NCBI GenBank assembly: GCA_028023455.1
Contig: JAQFVV010012397.1
Location: 992,001-1,056,000 of the forward strand
Length of the DNA stretch: 64,000 nucleotides
Reading direction: 5' to 3'
DNA from: Epiperipatus broadwayi
Taxonomy: Eukaryota > Onychophora > Udeonychophora > Euonychophora > Peripatidae
Shown here: positions 24,865-35,694 of the stretch, piece after piece
Layout of the letters: the number at the start of each line of letters is the position of its first letter
Position numbering within the stretch: the stretch's first letter is position 1
Translations under genes and position numbers: made by a program
Notes under the pieces: model-generated
What the model was told of the DNA's origin: nothing
The model's database searches: none
The model's input: the letters and a program-made list of their open reading frames with translations, nothing else

Positions 24865-26430
24865 ATTAAATTTGTGAAATATGACTAAAAGTTATAGCAT
24901 TTTAAGTTGTATACAATATTTATTTATGTGGATGTATATATATAAATAAATATAAACTTTTTATGGCTGTTAATATTATATAATAATTATATTAACAATT
25001 CAACACTGGTTTATTGAGCTTGTAAAATAATCTCAATCCAAAGCACAGGATAGAGTTTTTGAAAAGATAAGAACAGACTGTCTTGTCCTCTTTACTTATA
25101 TTCATTTATATAGGCCAATCTAAAGTATTTTGAAATATATATAAAAGAGTGCATAAGTTAAACCAATAAAAAATGTTTGATTTCTACATTTAGGTTAAAT
25201 CATTTAACATTTAAACCATGTCTAGAAAAACATTAAATTATATTTGTAAAAAAAATGTTCAAATTCTCAGAGAGATGTTGATGAAAAACATTTGTTTTTC
25301 TCCCATTTTTCTAAATAGTTTACACAATATTAATATTGTTTTGTTTGGGTGACTAGAAAAGGCAAGAGATGCTATGCATTATTTATAATCTTGTTAAGAG
25401 AACAATGTTGTTTTAAAACAATATGTGTGAATTGTAGAATGTTCCCAAAATGTTTAAATATGCTGCAGTTGTGATCTTTTTAAGAAAAAAAATAACAACT
25501 GAATCCAAAAAAATACCATACTATGACTTTCCAAATTATGACTATTATTTACTTAACTCATTCCATATAATACTATTTATAATTTTCCATTCTATATAGA
25601 TTATAGATATTTTTAAGCAAATACTACTTCTAGATCATATTAATAAAAGTATCAAAATGTTTTCATTATTTTATCCAACTTCTGAATATATATATATATG
25701 TATGTATTAAGTAGAATATTTTAAAAAAATATGACAAAATACTAAAAAGGGGATCCTGAGCTTCTGACTTGGAAGATTGTATACCCAATACATTTGTACA
25801 AGATCCTAGTTTCAAGCTTAGAAAGAGGACTAAATAGAATTATGTTAAAGAATGAATTGCAATTATTTGGCAGTTACTTATGAAGAAATTGGTGATTATT
25901 TATCTTTTTGACATATATGTGTTCATGTGTATCAGTGATATGAGAGAGAGTGGAGAATGGGTAGGGTGAAAGTCTGTGCTCATATATCCTATGTAAAACA
26001 AATATAGAGAAAGTTAGTTATAGTAATAGATAGGGGAAGTTGGGTACTAGGGAAAAAGCAATAAATAAAGAATATTGTGAAAATTAGAACGATCGTTACT
26101 TAAATAATTAGTATATTAATAAATTAAATATTTGTAAATAATATTAATAAGAAAAAAAATGAAAAAATGTGCAAGTCAAACAAAAAAAATATATTTTTAT
26201 TCCTTACATTTCTTTGCATAAGTTTTTTTTTTTTTTTTTTTGCGAAAGACGATGAAAATAAAAAATAATTTAAAATGTAGAATTTGTTTATATATTAAGT
26301 ATGAGTAGACATAACTGTTTTCGATTAATTCAACTAAGTAATTGTATTAAATAAGTTAAAAGGTTCTAATGGTGACTAAATTTAGAATTACTATTATAAC
26401 AATATACTTTTTTTTAATATTATAAAGTTG
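24865..26430. other. Intronic non-coding stretch with a worn family A fragment
   Basis: Non-coding and AT-rich. About 25900-25990 resembles the family A repeat (the complement of GATTGTCATACT..CTCTCTCATATCACTGATAC is recognisable by comparison with 30830-30930). A T run occurs at 26223-26241. Confidence 0.4.
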
Positions 26431-26558
26431 AAAATTGTATACATTTGTCTTGCATTGGTGGTCGAGAGGTCAGCGCGACTGCCTTACAAGCAGTTGCCCG
26501 GGTTGCGGGTTCGCGTCCCGGCCGATGTTATGATACTTGAAAAAAAAAATTGTATACA
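26431..26558 (+). mobile_element. tRNA-derived mini-SINE, full-length, with 13-bp TSD
   Basis: The element is 26444-26545, flanked by AAAATTGTATACA at 26431-26443 and 26546-26558. A nearly complete tRNA cloverleaf runs from about 26451: acceptor stem GCATTGG pairs with CCGATGT, the A box is TGGTCGAGAGG, the anticodon stem ACTGC/GCAGT carries loop CTTACAA (UAC), and the B box is GGTTCGCGTCC. The 3' tail is TATGATACTTG plus A9. The body has no unrelated region, so the whole SINE is about 100 bp. The Pol III promoter looks intact. A functional tRNA gene is unlikely given the tail and TSD. Confidence 0.88.
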
Positions 26559-26559
26559 C

Positions 26560-27384
26560 TTATATAAAGTTATATTATCTACTACAAGCAACTGTTTTAT
26601 TTCCATGAATTGTCCGATTTTATAAATCAACAAAATCATTGCCTTATGTTGCTTTTTGCAGTAGTGAACTCAAAAACAAAAAAAATATCCAGATTGATTT
26701 CCTACAGAGAAAAATAAAATAAATTCTCAATTCGGTCACTTGAATGAACCTGTTGTGCTCAGCCTGTATTTTTGATAATTAGACATTCCATAAAAACTAG
26801 AGAAATAGACATACGATTATATATTGCTTTTCAACAATCTTGAAAAATTAATATAGTATTACACTTTGATTTACAAATATCAAATTTTCTACACACAAAA
26901 CTTTGACACTAACTATTTTCACTAGTCCATTTATAAATTTTAAATTCCAGTTAACATATCTATTTTTTAATTATATATAGACACCTGGAATAAATAACTC
27001 TACTTCAAATATTTTTTTCCCATATGCAATATATTTTTATGATATATGTAAATCTCCATTCTTCCACAAATTCTTGAAACATGAACATTTGGTGACCCTC
27101 AAAATACATTATACTGTAATGACACTCTTCAATTAATCCAGGTCACAATCTCTTACAGATAATTTCCCATTTGTTCAGTATTTATTTCAAATTATTATAG
27201 TTTGACTTATAAGTATCAAATTTCTGTATTCACAACATTGATGCTAATCGCTTCAGATAAATATATTAATGATTGTTACTAATCATTTGTTAAACTAGAG
27301 ATTCTCCCAGACCTCAAATGTCAAAGTTGAGAGTGTGGATAATTTGACTTAATATACATATAATATATAATTGATAAAACTTAC
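26560..27384. repeat. Intronic stretch with a family A repeat copy (27085-27350)
   Basis: The part at 27085-27350 matches 18200-18415 in GATTGTTACTAATCATTTGTTAAACTAGAGATT and in AATTAATCCAGGTCACAATCTCTTACA. A shorter partial match occurs at 26870-26940. The rest is AT-rich sequence without features. Confidence 0.6.
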
Positions 27385-27561
27385 CATCATCAATTGTTCC
27401 TGTGAGTCGAAAGTATTTCAATTTGTAGGATTGCAAAAGATCAATAGTTATAGTGTCATCTACAGTACCACATGTTCTAAAGTCTCCATCTGTTAGAAAA
27501 TTTGTTTGCAGAATATCTTCATAACTATCCTTCAGTGGTTTTCCTATACCTATTTCACTAG
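27385..27561 (-). CDS. Exon of a lectin-type gene: N-terminal part of a galactose-binding-like domain
   Basis: A 177-bp minus-strand exon with a strong acceptor (CTGTTTTTATAG before 27561) and donor GTAAG after 27385. It has two leading and one trailing base, so phase 1 on both sides. The frame is fully open and reads IGIGKPLKDS, then NFLTDGDFRTCG, then TITIDLLQSYKLKYFRLTG. This is the discoidin/fucolectin pattern of a GKP..S start, an (N/A)xxDGD..TC loop and a VDL..xY.V..FxL(T/R) strand. An alternative acceptor at 27557 would shorten it by 4 bp and change the phase. The upstream exon with the signal peptide was not found. It is the first of four exons of one gene reading towards 10.4 kb. Confidence 0.82.
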
Positions 27562-28597
27562 CTATAAAAACAGTATAATATCACAATGTATCTACTGATA
27601 GATGCTACAGCATAGAAAAACTAACCAAGATATAATTTAAGTGTGGATTATATAAGAGCAATGCCACCTACTCACCATAAATTGATCATTTCCATCTTCA
27701 ATTTCAAGTTCTAACAACTACAAAAGCAAATATTAATTCCAGCATAATTTTTGTAACAGGTAATATTTGAGAGTTGAATAAAATTTAAATTTACAGAGTA
27801 GAATTATTTTTACTCATTTTATACTCATTAAACAAATTAATAAGCATCAAGAATTCATATAAAAATCTGGAATCACAGACACATATAGTAATTATATGTC
27901 TACAAAAGTTGATAAAATTTATGGCAAATTGTAGGTGTCGCTTTTATATAGCTAGAGCTTGGAATTTAATCAATGTATAATATAACATTTTTTGAACACT
28001 TTATATATTTATGTGGAGAGATTTTATAATGCAATGATTAGCTTATTTATCAGCTATTTTCTAGACTTGGAGTTTAAATCCAATTGCAATTTACATAATT
28101 TTTTTAATAGCTGAGAATTTTTAAACAATTTAGAATATTTCTTTCAAATAACTTTATAGTTAATTTATTTAAATAATTCCCTGCTCGTAAATGAATATCA
28201 ACTATTGTTATAATAAATGTTAAAATAATAATGAAAAAAAATTGTTTTTCACTAATTATCAGTTGGTGTAACTGATGACTATTATCATCTTCACTACATG
28301 TATGTAGAGTGATACTAGAATTTTGCTATGCAGTAGATCCTTTAAATATTTTTCCTTTTTCACTTTCTAAATGTACACATGTGACTGTAATATAAAAAGT
28401 AATATAACAGAGTTTATAATTTAATCCTTATATCACTAAATGCAGCGTAATGCTAGTGCATTGAAAGTATATAAAGCTTTTTGATATAAAGATTATATTA
28501 TATTTACTATCATTATGATTTTTATGTTTTATATATACATTAATGGTAATTCAGGGTATTATATAAAGAAATTTTTGATTCATCCTATGTATCATAC
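27562..28597. other. Non-coding stretch upstream of the lectin exons
   Basis: No signal-peptide exon or promoter could be identified. A worn tRNA-like stretch at about 28030-28095 carries a B-box-like GAGTTTAAATCC. A possible 42-bp exon at 27678-27719 was considered and not accepted. Confidence 0.4.
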
Positions 28598-28599
28598 TG

Positions 28600-28962
28600 T
28601 GTTGAGAAGCTCTTCTGTTTAGCAATCAAAGAATCCTATTTAAAGTCTTTAAAAATGTCAGCATTTACAGACACAGAACTCTCTCTGAAAAGCTGTCTGT
28701 TTCAATGAAATGTTGCAGATAAGCAAAGATTTCATTGATACTTTGGCAACCCAGTCAAGCGTTGGTACACTAGCGGTTAGCATAGTGCTTTCCAAGCAGC
28801 TGGCCGGGATTCGCTTCCTAGTCAATGCTTTGACATCTAAAAAAAGCTTTGGCAACCTGTTTCTGTGCAGAGTATTTCTGTGTGTATAAATGGAAATCTT
28901 TTTTAAATACTTTAAACAAGAGTCTTTGTTTGCTAAACAGAAGAATTTCTCAACGTGAAGGA
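28600..28962. repeat. Hairpin repeat interrupted by a tRNA-Gly-derived SINE
   Basis: Inverted arms at about 28600-28690 and 28870-28962. TTGAGAAGCTCTTCTGTTTAGCAA pairs with TTTGCTAAACAGAAGAATTTCTCAA, and CTATTTAAAGTCTTTAAAAA with the complement at about 28895. The SINE at 28752-28846 lies in the loop and was inserted later. Confidence 0.8.
28741..28857 (+). mobile_element. tRNA-Gly(UCC)-derived mini-SINE with 11-bp TSD
   Basis: The perfect duplication CTTTGGCAACC (28741-28751 and 28847-28857) brackets a 95-bp insert. Its core (28759-28828) is a tRNA-Gly-like cloverleaf: GCGTTGG start, TAGCGGTTAGCATAG D arm, anticodon loop TTTCCAA (UCC), and a GATTCGCTTCC B box with one change. It ends in ATGCTTTGACATCT plus an A run, a tail related to that of the two valine-type mini-SINEs at 24.8 and 26.5 kb. 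Several stem mismatches argue against a working tRNA gene. Confidence 0.85.
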
Positions 28963-29194
28963 TTAATACAAAAGTATAGCCTAAATATATATCTTGTCCT
29001 AATGTAGAAATGCAAATTGTCCAAATGTTTTAAGTTTCTAGCTTACTTAATAAATAAAAGTTTCTTGTGAACTACTTTACATTGATGGATAATTGCAATG
29101 AAAAAGATTTCAAGATGGAATTATTATATATATATATATTAGAGCTATTAGCACGCTCTTAATTTTATATATATATATATATAATATGTTTAAT

Positions 29195-30935
29195 TGAATA
29201 TATATGGAGTTATGTAATTATATGCAACATTTGAACACAGATTTTCAAGCTTCCTTTAATTATCCAATCTATCTCATAAAATTGATACATATGATCACAC
29301 ACATCCATAAAAGGTAAATATCTCCAATATAAATATTTTGTACTAAACCAGCACTCATCAATTGATCCAGATTTTTATCTCCTACACCCATATATATAAT
29401 CAGTGCTCAGTATATATTAAGATAGAAAATCTTCAAACTTTAATGGATAGGCTTTAATCTACTCCAGTCTCTAACTCAGTGGTCTTCAACCTTTTCACCC
29501 CTGTGACCTGGTAAAAATAAGGATAAGATTTTGCGGACCGGCAGAAGTTTACAGATAAATTTTCTTAAAGATGTAACCTGCTTAGCCTTAGATAAGCATA
29601 ATTGTTATAACTGACCAAAACAGCACACTAATTAATGTGTATAGTAATGGTGTTGCTTACCTTCACATGTTGAACACTCTTTCTTGAGTTGCACAGTCAT
29701 ACTGCTACAGAAAACATACAATAACAGTCGTTCTCATTAATGTGCTTGCATTTTACATTTATTATTTCATTGTTAAAACATGCAAGAATAAAATGTTATT
29801 CACCTGAATGTTGAAAAAGTCAAAAGTTTTGATCTTATTTTATTTTTTTATTTTTTTTTTTGGGGGGGGGGCGGATTGAAAAATACTTTGTCATCAGCTG
29901 AGACAAAAGATAGATACCAAAGTTATTTTTTGTTTGTTTTTATTTTTAAAAAAAGGTAACAGAAATTGGTTTTAAAAATAAAAGTTTTAGTATTTTAGCA
30001 GGATACAAATAAAGCCAAAAAAATATTGTCTTATAGGCCAAAAAAAAAGTGAGTGTATTTTTAAACAAAAAAAAAATAAAACGAAGCTTGAAAAAGTCAA
30101 AAGTTTTGATCTTACTTTATTTTGGGGGTGGTGGGGATATATTGAGAAATACATTGTAAATGTTAGACACAGAACTTATTTTTTGGTATTTATTTTTAAA
30201 AAAATGTAATAAAAATTGATTTTCAAAATAAAACTTAAAGCCAAAAAAAAAACACTAAAAATGAAATATTAAAAGAGAGAGTAGAAAAAATTTATGAGAT
30301 CAAAAAAAGTCACATTACATTTTATTGTTTTAACAATGCTAACAAGCAGCCGTGATTGGCTATCAAAAGACAACCGGAGTTTGTATAATAACCCCCCCCC
30401 CTATAAACATCTGTGATAAATAGAAAAACAAATTAATTTATGTATGATTGATTAGATTTTGTTTTTGTTCTGTTTCTTTTTTTTCAATCGGGAAAAAATG
30501 CGATGAAACAATAAATAAAAATTGTTCATATTAATTAAAAGTTTAAAATCGGATTATTTTGTTATTAGAAATTTTCTTGCCAGTCTAGCTGCGGACCAGC
30601 ACAAAACTTCTGGGGCCTGGTACTGGTCTGTGGCCCGGTGGTTGAAGACCACTGCTCTAACTGATAGCTGAAGAATTGGAGAGTGAAGTAGATTGAAGCC
30701 TGTCCATTAAAGTTTGAAGATTTGCTATCTTAATATAGACTGAGCACTGATTATATATGTGTGTTGGAGATGATGATCTGGACTAATGGATGAGTGCTGG
30801 TTAGCATGAAATATGTATACTGGAGATCTTTTATGCATGTGTGTGGTCATGTATATTGTTTATATGAGATAGAGTGGATAGTTGAAGGGAGTTTGACAAT
30901 CTGTATTCAAGTCCTATATATAATACATATATATA
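29195..30935. repeat. Palindromic family A repeat, split by a hAT-type insertion
   Basis: Left arm 29195-29468 and right arm 30663-30935 are inverted copies, for example ATAATCAGTGCTCAGTATATATTAAGATAG against CTATCTTAATATAGACTGAGCACTGATTAT. Remove the hAT element and one TSD copy and the arms meet almost directly, so the host repeat was a hairpin of about 550 bp. Single-arm relatives lie at 10854, 18200 and 27085. Confidence 0.85.
29469..30662. mobile_element. Non-autonomous hAT-type transposon, 1178 bp, with 8-bp TSD
   Basis: The body is 29477-30654. It has perfect 15-bp TIRs CAGTGGTCTTCAACC and GGTTGAAGACCACTG, and a perfect 8-bp duplication CTCTAACT at 29469-29476 and 30655-30662. CAGTGGTxxxxAACC ends with 8-bp duplications are characteristic of hAT (Charlie-like) elements. 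No transposase frame exists. Inside, a block of about 150 bp starting GAAAAAGTCAAAAGTTTTGATCTTA is duplicated (about 29812-29990 and 30089-30235), each copy with a G run (a 10-G tract at about 29862). Confidence 0.95.
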
Positions 30936-31082
30936 ACATCAAATATTTTCATGTTATATGATGAGAATATTATTAGTAAAAGACTATCTAAATTCAATAT
31001 TCAAACTATCTTTTGCACTAGCAAAAAAAAATTGGTGATTTTTTCCATAAACCTAAAGACTGAGTGCTTTTAGAATATCAAG

Positions 31083-31330
31083 GTGTTTAAGAAATTCTAT
31101 GTTTCACAAAGACCAAAAAACTATGTGAGTCAATCAAGTAGATGTGTTAGTGTCAGAATTAGGGAGCATAAAAATGCCTTCAATCATATGTTGATTACAT
31201 CAGCTTTTACATCGTATTTTTTAGAAACTGGACACACATCTGACTTTGATAATACTAAAATACTAGCTAAATTTAAAAAAATATGATTTAAGAATTATGA
31301 AATATTAAAAAACCAAACAGTTTTAAAAAT
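31083..31330 (+). pseudogene. Penelope-like element remnant: GIY-YIG endonuclease domain
   Basis: The 67-codon frame at 31083-31286 contains YVSQSSRCVSVRIREHKNA, matching the GIY-YIG family pattern YVGQTSRxLxxRxxEHK. It is followed by FLETGHTSDFDNTKIL, the HxxxTGHxxDFxxxKIL segment usual at the end of the Penelope-type GIY-YIG domain. The GIY half of the motif is not in frame upstream, and the frame stops at TGA, with family-like codons continuing briefly after it. The reverse transcriptase is absent. Penelope elements carry this nuclease C-terminally, so this is a 3' remnant. Confidence 0.75.
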
Positions 31331-32499
31331 GTGATGAAATACAGTGTATTTTAGCCTTATAGAAACCAATTTATTTTTATCTTTTTTTTTTCTAAAATCA
31401 ATTTTAATATCAACTGATTGGAAATACAGAAGGAAATAAACAAATGTTTGTTAATCCACCTATTCTGAATGGTCAATCATCAAATATATATAGGAATGAT
31501 CATTATTTAATATATGCTGAATTTCATTATTGTTTGTAGTATAATAGTTCTGACATTCCATTGAAATATGAGAAATTATAACAAAAATAATACCTAGTAT
31601 AACAAAAATAAGACTATTTTCATCTTGCTGAAAAAAGCAATGAAGCAAAATACAACATTCACCAGACTGTCAGAATACTCATTTATGATTGGGTATTTTA
31701 AATTACACTGGTTATAAACCACCTGCATAAAATAATACTAAGTTTTATTAAATAAACTTAAATATAAATAAATGGCTACCTTAACATTCAAAGCTTCACT
31801 TTATAAAGATTTGTCTTATGGCTGTTAATCACTTCTTGGTAATTGTATAAGTAAGTACTAGAATGTCTTCTAGATTTAGATGAGACTATGTATATTCTTT
31901 TGAGAGCATAAATATAAAATGCACTAGATCCTAAAATCACTTCATGCTTGCATAAATTTTTATTATTCTAAATTTTTCAGTTATTTTCTGCCCTTCACCT
32001 AAGGACATGATAATAATTTTGAAATAATTCTGACATTGTATGACGCTGAGAAGATTTAATAGTTGCATTCTCAATTAGTTTACCTTTTGGTTTCTTTGAC
32101 AAATGTTATTGTTATACTTTGTTTACCTATTTTGGAAATTTATATAATACAAATCATTTGATTTATATATATATATATTGTGTTGTTAGTGGTCTGCATT
32201 CAAAAAAAAATATTTAATTATAAGAAATGAAGAATTACAAAAGAACAAACCCTTACCTCAAGAGCTTATTTATGAACATATTGTGAATCATTATTTTGTA
32301 TATAGTTTAGGATAATATCTAATCTATATTTTATTTTTTATAAAACATTAACATCTTAATCATTTATGTTAAAAACTAAATAAAAATGGCGATATATCGA
32401 TATAAGAATATATACCATTTAGCACATTTTATGCACATATATAAATGTGTGAGGTTTGTATACAATTGTTTGTATGTGTATAAGTTAAAAGAAGACAAC
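31331..32499. other. AT-rich non-coding stretch
   Basis: A minus-strand open stretch (31460-31648) has a hydrophobic run, SLIFVILGIIFVIIS, after a plausible acceptor (TTGCTTTTTTCAG). It could be a signal-anchor exon, but no link to another exon was found. Otherwise nothing is seen. Confidence 0.3.

Positions 32500-32592
<93 letters not shown>
32500..32592. repeat. (TTA)n microsatellite
   Basis: About 30 uninterrupted TTA/ATT triplets followed by an A-rich end. It is a second, shorter relative of the array at 24350. Confidence 0.95.
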
Positions 32593-33799
32593 AAAAATAA
32601 ATAAATAAAAAGTTAATTGTAAAAGAAATTTGTCAAAAAAAAAAAGATTAATAGAGTTTTTTTATCTTCTTAAAATTATTAAGAATAATATTATTTCAAG
32701 GTCATGTGATGAAATTTAAAAGTACCTAATTAAATCTATGAAAGACTATAGAACGTGAATTCAAAGAATATGCATGTGAGATGCTTTAACAAAAAGACAT
32801 TCTAAAAATTGGATTAGCATTCTTCAGACATGAATAAAACTTCATAGATTTTTTTTTAAGTATAAAAAAATGGAATACTGTACTACAAAAGGAATTATAT
32901 TTTAAAAATCATTATGGTAAACAATCAAATAATGAATGAATACGTTCATTGCAGATTGAGATTCTTAAGAGACCTCAATGATTATAAAATTTATAAAATT
33001 TACTTGATCATTAGCAGGAGGATCAATATTATTATTAAAATTTTTATTCTTATATCTCGTATTAAAATCTTTAATAACATTATATATATGATTATAATTG
33101 TAATCAACATTTAACAATTCATTTGAATATATTTCAATATTTTTGTCTTTATCCGATGAATATTTGCAAAGACTTCAAACCTACCATTTTATGTGACATT
33201 TGCACTCTTGATTTATATGAAATATAACCTCTTTTTACTATTGGTTTAATGGTCATATAGTAATCCAGCATTCATTGATTTTTAGTTATTTTAAGATCAA
33301 GAAATTGAATTATAATCATATATATAATATTATTAAAGATTTTAATATGAGATATAAAAATAAAAATTTTACTAGTAATATTGAAATAAAAAATATGGAT
33401 ATCAATACCATATATTTTGAATGATCAAGTAAATTTTATAAGGAAGATTTATAAAAGTATATGTGATATTGTATTTTACACACCTCCCACATTAAACTAA
33501 TTAATAAATAATTCTAAAGATAAAACCTCATTTATAAATAAAAATTGTATCATGGATATGTAAGTGAGGTAGTGGATATATAGGAGAATTGAAATGTACA
33601 TTGGAAAAGGAACTAAAGAGCACTCGCCATTGTTAAAAAGAGTTCAGAAATCAATCAAAATTGTGAAGTAGATAATGTTTCAGAATCCGTTTTTCATGAC
33701 CATAATAATTCATGTATTTATGGCTTTAACTTTAATTACAACAATGTTAAAATATTGCAAATTGAAAAAAATAACAACAAAAGAAAAAATAAGCTATGA
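32593..33799. other. AT-rich non-coding stretch
   Basis: No gene is seen. Short plus-strand frames here (32914-33114, and the start of the frame at 33675) have no domain or splice support. Confidence 0.4.
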
Positions 33800-33807
33800 T
33801 AATATAC

Positions 33808-33947
33808 GGTGCTTTCTTATTTTCTGTCCTGCCACTGCTAGAGACGTCATTTCTGCAAAAATTGCAGAAAATATTCAGAGTAGGGGGCCAAAAAGCAGAC
33901 GACGCAACTTCTGGCCACTAGATGGCGCTGTTCACCATGCGTATGCA
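33808..33947 (+). repeat. Left terminal inverted repeat (140 bp)
   Basis: Starts GGTGCTTTCTTATTTTC, includes the short palindrome TGCAAAAATTGCA, and ends with a CTCF-like CCACTAGATGGCGCTG (33915-33930) and GTATGCA. It pairs with 37356-37495. Confidence 0.95.
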
Positions 33948-34343
33948 GATAAACAGTTATATATGAGTTTTATAGATATAGAGAAGGCATATGATAGAGT
34001 AAATAGAAATAGATTATGGATAAGTTTAGCAAATTTGGGAATGGATGAAGCTTTAATAGATATTATTAAGAAATTATATGAAAATAATTATTATATATAT
34101 CAATTAGAGAATATAAAATCAATTAAAGTTAAAAATGGTGTGGGACTAAGGCAAGGATGCCCTATGTCACCTATTTTGTTTGTGTTGTATTTGAGTGAAA
34201 TGGAAAGAGCAATAGAAAGATTAGGAAGAGGGATAGAGATACCGTTAATAGGTAGTAAGGGAGTATATATTTTGTCAGGTCTTTTTTTGCAGATGATATA
34301 TTTTTGTGTGCAGAAAAAAGAGAAGATATGGAAGTTATGTTGA
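33948..34343 (+). pseudogene. LINE reverse transcriptase, N-terminal portion (5'-truncated)
   Basis: Immediately after the left TIR the frame reads a non-LTR reverse transcriptase: YMSFIDIEKAYDRV (first catalytic Asp), a G..xRQGCPMSPILF motif, and then a shift in the T run at 34281-34289. The shift moves the catalytic FADD box (about 34287-34300) into the neighbouring frame. Endonuclease and fingers are missing. The same frame is open back to 33675 through the TIR, but that stretch has no protein character. It is a broken copy, different from the RTE at 13.7 kb. Confidence 0.85.
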
Positions 34344-35512
34344 GGACATGTGCAAGGGTGGGTAAAGAGATGGGGATTAAATTTAGTGAAGAAAAATCAA
34401 ATATAATGATGGTTAATACTGAGGAAAGAGAAGATGTAGAATTTTTATTGGGAGATATTAAGTTAAGTGTGGTGAATAGATATAGTTATTTGGGAATTAT
34501 TTTAAGTAATCAGAAAAATTATTTTGATGAATGGGAGAAAAAATTGATAAATGAAGCAAAGAAAAGAAAGGGATTGATAAAGAAATTAACAGTATTTTCA
34601 TATAATAAATATGATGTAGTTAGAATTATATGGAAAGGAGTTGCAGTAGCAGGGTTAACATATGGTAATGATGCATTATATGTTAGTAAAAAGATATTAG
34701 ATTATTTAGAAAAAGCTCAAAGGGAAGTAGGAAGACATGCATTAGATGCAGAAATATGGACAGCAAGGGAGGCAATTCAAGGAGAAATGGGATGGTCAAG
34801 TTTTCATATGAGAGATGCAAAAAGTAAAATGAAAATGTTTGGTAGATTGCAGTTTATGGATAATAAAAGAATAGCTAAAATAGTATTTAATTGGGTTATG
34901 AGTAAAGGGCAGGTAACAAGATGGGTGAGAAAGGTAATCCGCTATGCAAAAGATTTGGATAAAGAATTTATATCAGTATATTTGTACAAAAGATGGGATG
35001 ATTGTGTTAAGAGGATTATTGAGTGTTATAGTAGTAAGGAATGGGATAAAAGAATAAATTTATTAATAAAGACTAGGGAGTTAGAGAGATGGAGAAATAG
35101 TATGGAGAGTAAAAAGAGTTTAAATATATATAGAAATAAACAGAATATTAGGTGTGAGTTAATATATGATAATAGTAAGGAAAGTAGTTTATTGTTTAAG
35201 GCTCGAACGGGATCTTTAGCTACAAAAGAATATACATGTAAATGGAAAAATATGGGTGATTTATTTTGTAAATTATGTAAGGAAGGAATTGAAAATATTA
35301 GGCATTTGTTAATTGAATGTAAATGTTTGAAAACAGAAAGGGTACATATAATGAAGTTGTGGAAAAATAAATATGAAAAGAGTGATTATACAGAAAGTGA
35401 ATTATTGGTTTTTATGCTAGGTTTGGGAAAAGATAAGGGGGATTTAGATATAAAGGTTATAGAGTTGACAAAAATTATGTTGTGGAAATGGGATAGAGCA
35501 GATTATGGGTAA
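34304..35512 (+). pseudogene. LINE reverse transcriptase, C-terminal portion with zinc knuckle
   Basis: A 402-codon open stretch continuing the RT after a one-base frame change. It starts just after the FADD box and runs through the thumb (NRYSYLGIILS, and LTYGNDAL in place of the common YGxExW). It ends in a CX2CX8HX4C zinc knuckle (about residues 340-357) preceded by FKARTGSL. That arrangement is common in CR1/Jockey-like LINEs. The long intact tail shows that the copy is young. Only the 5' truncation and the T-run shift disable it. The stop TAA at 35510-35512 is followed by a short 3' UTR. Confidence 0.85.
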
Positions 35513-35626
35513 ATTTAGAGTGGGGAATGTAAAAGAAAGTGGCTAACAGGTTTATCTGGGCTTAATTGCTGAGATATTCTTGACTTCGTTTAAGGAGAAG
35601 CCATAATACATCACATCACAGCAACA
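35513..35626 (+). repeat. 3' UTR of the LINE
   Basis: About 110 bp from the stop to a CATCACATCACA end. An inverted copy at 13113-13205 shows that this is a transposable 3' end recognised by its own machinery. Confidence 0.75.
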
Positions 35627-35694
35627 GCATGCCATGTGGCCAAAAGCAGATGACGCAAAGTTCCAGCCGCTAGATGGCGCTGTTCACCATGCGT
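35627..35694 (+). repeat. Internal copy of the subterminal CTCF-like repeat
   Basis: GCAACAGCATGCCATGTGGCC, AGCAGATGACGCAAAG, and CCGCTAGATGGCGCTGTTCACCATGCGT repeat, in the left-TIR orientation, the unit seen inverted at 37275-37360. It sits between two LINE pieces, so the unit was present more than once before LINE capture or was duplicated with it. Confidence 0.85.

Noticed and set aside
26451-26527. Functional tRNA-Val gene.
   Set aside because: The target duplication, the A-run tail and a near-identical truncated relative at 24.8 kb show a SINE insertion; the T stem also has a mismatch.
27678-27719. A 42-bp minus-strand mini-exon with good splice sites just upstream of the galactose-binding exon.
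   Set aside because: It is open only in a phase that does not match the phase-1 entry of the next exon, and the intron would be about 115 bp, unlike the kilobase introns elsewhere.
31460-31648. A hydrophobic minus-strand stretch as the signal-peptide exon of the lectin gene.
   Set aside because: The frame stops without a donor of the needed phase, and the ATG nearby leads to a stop after nine codons.
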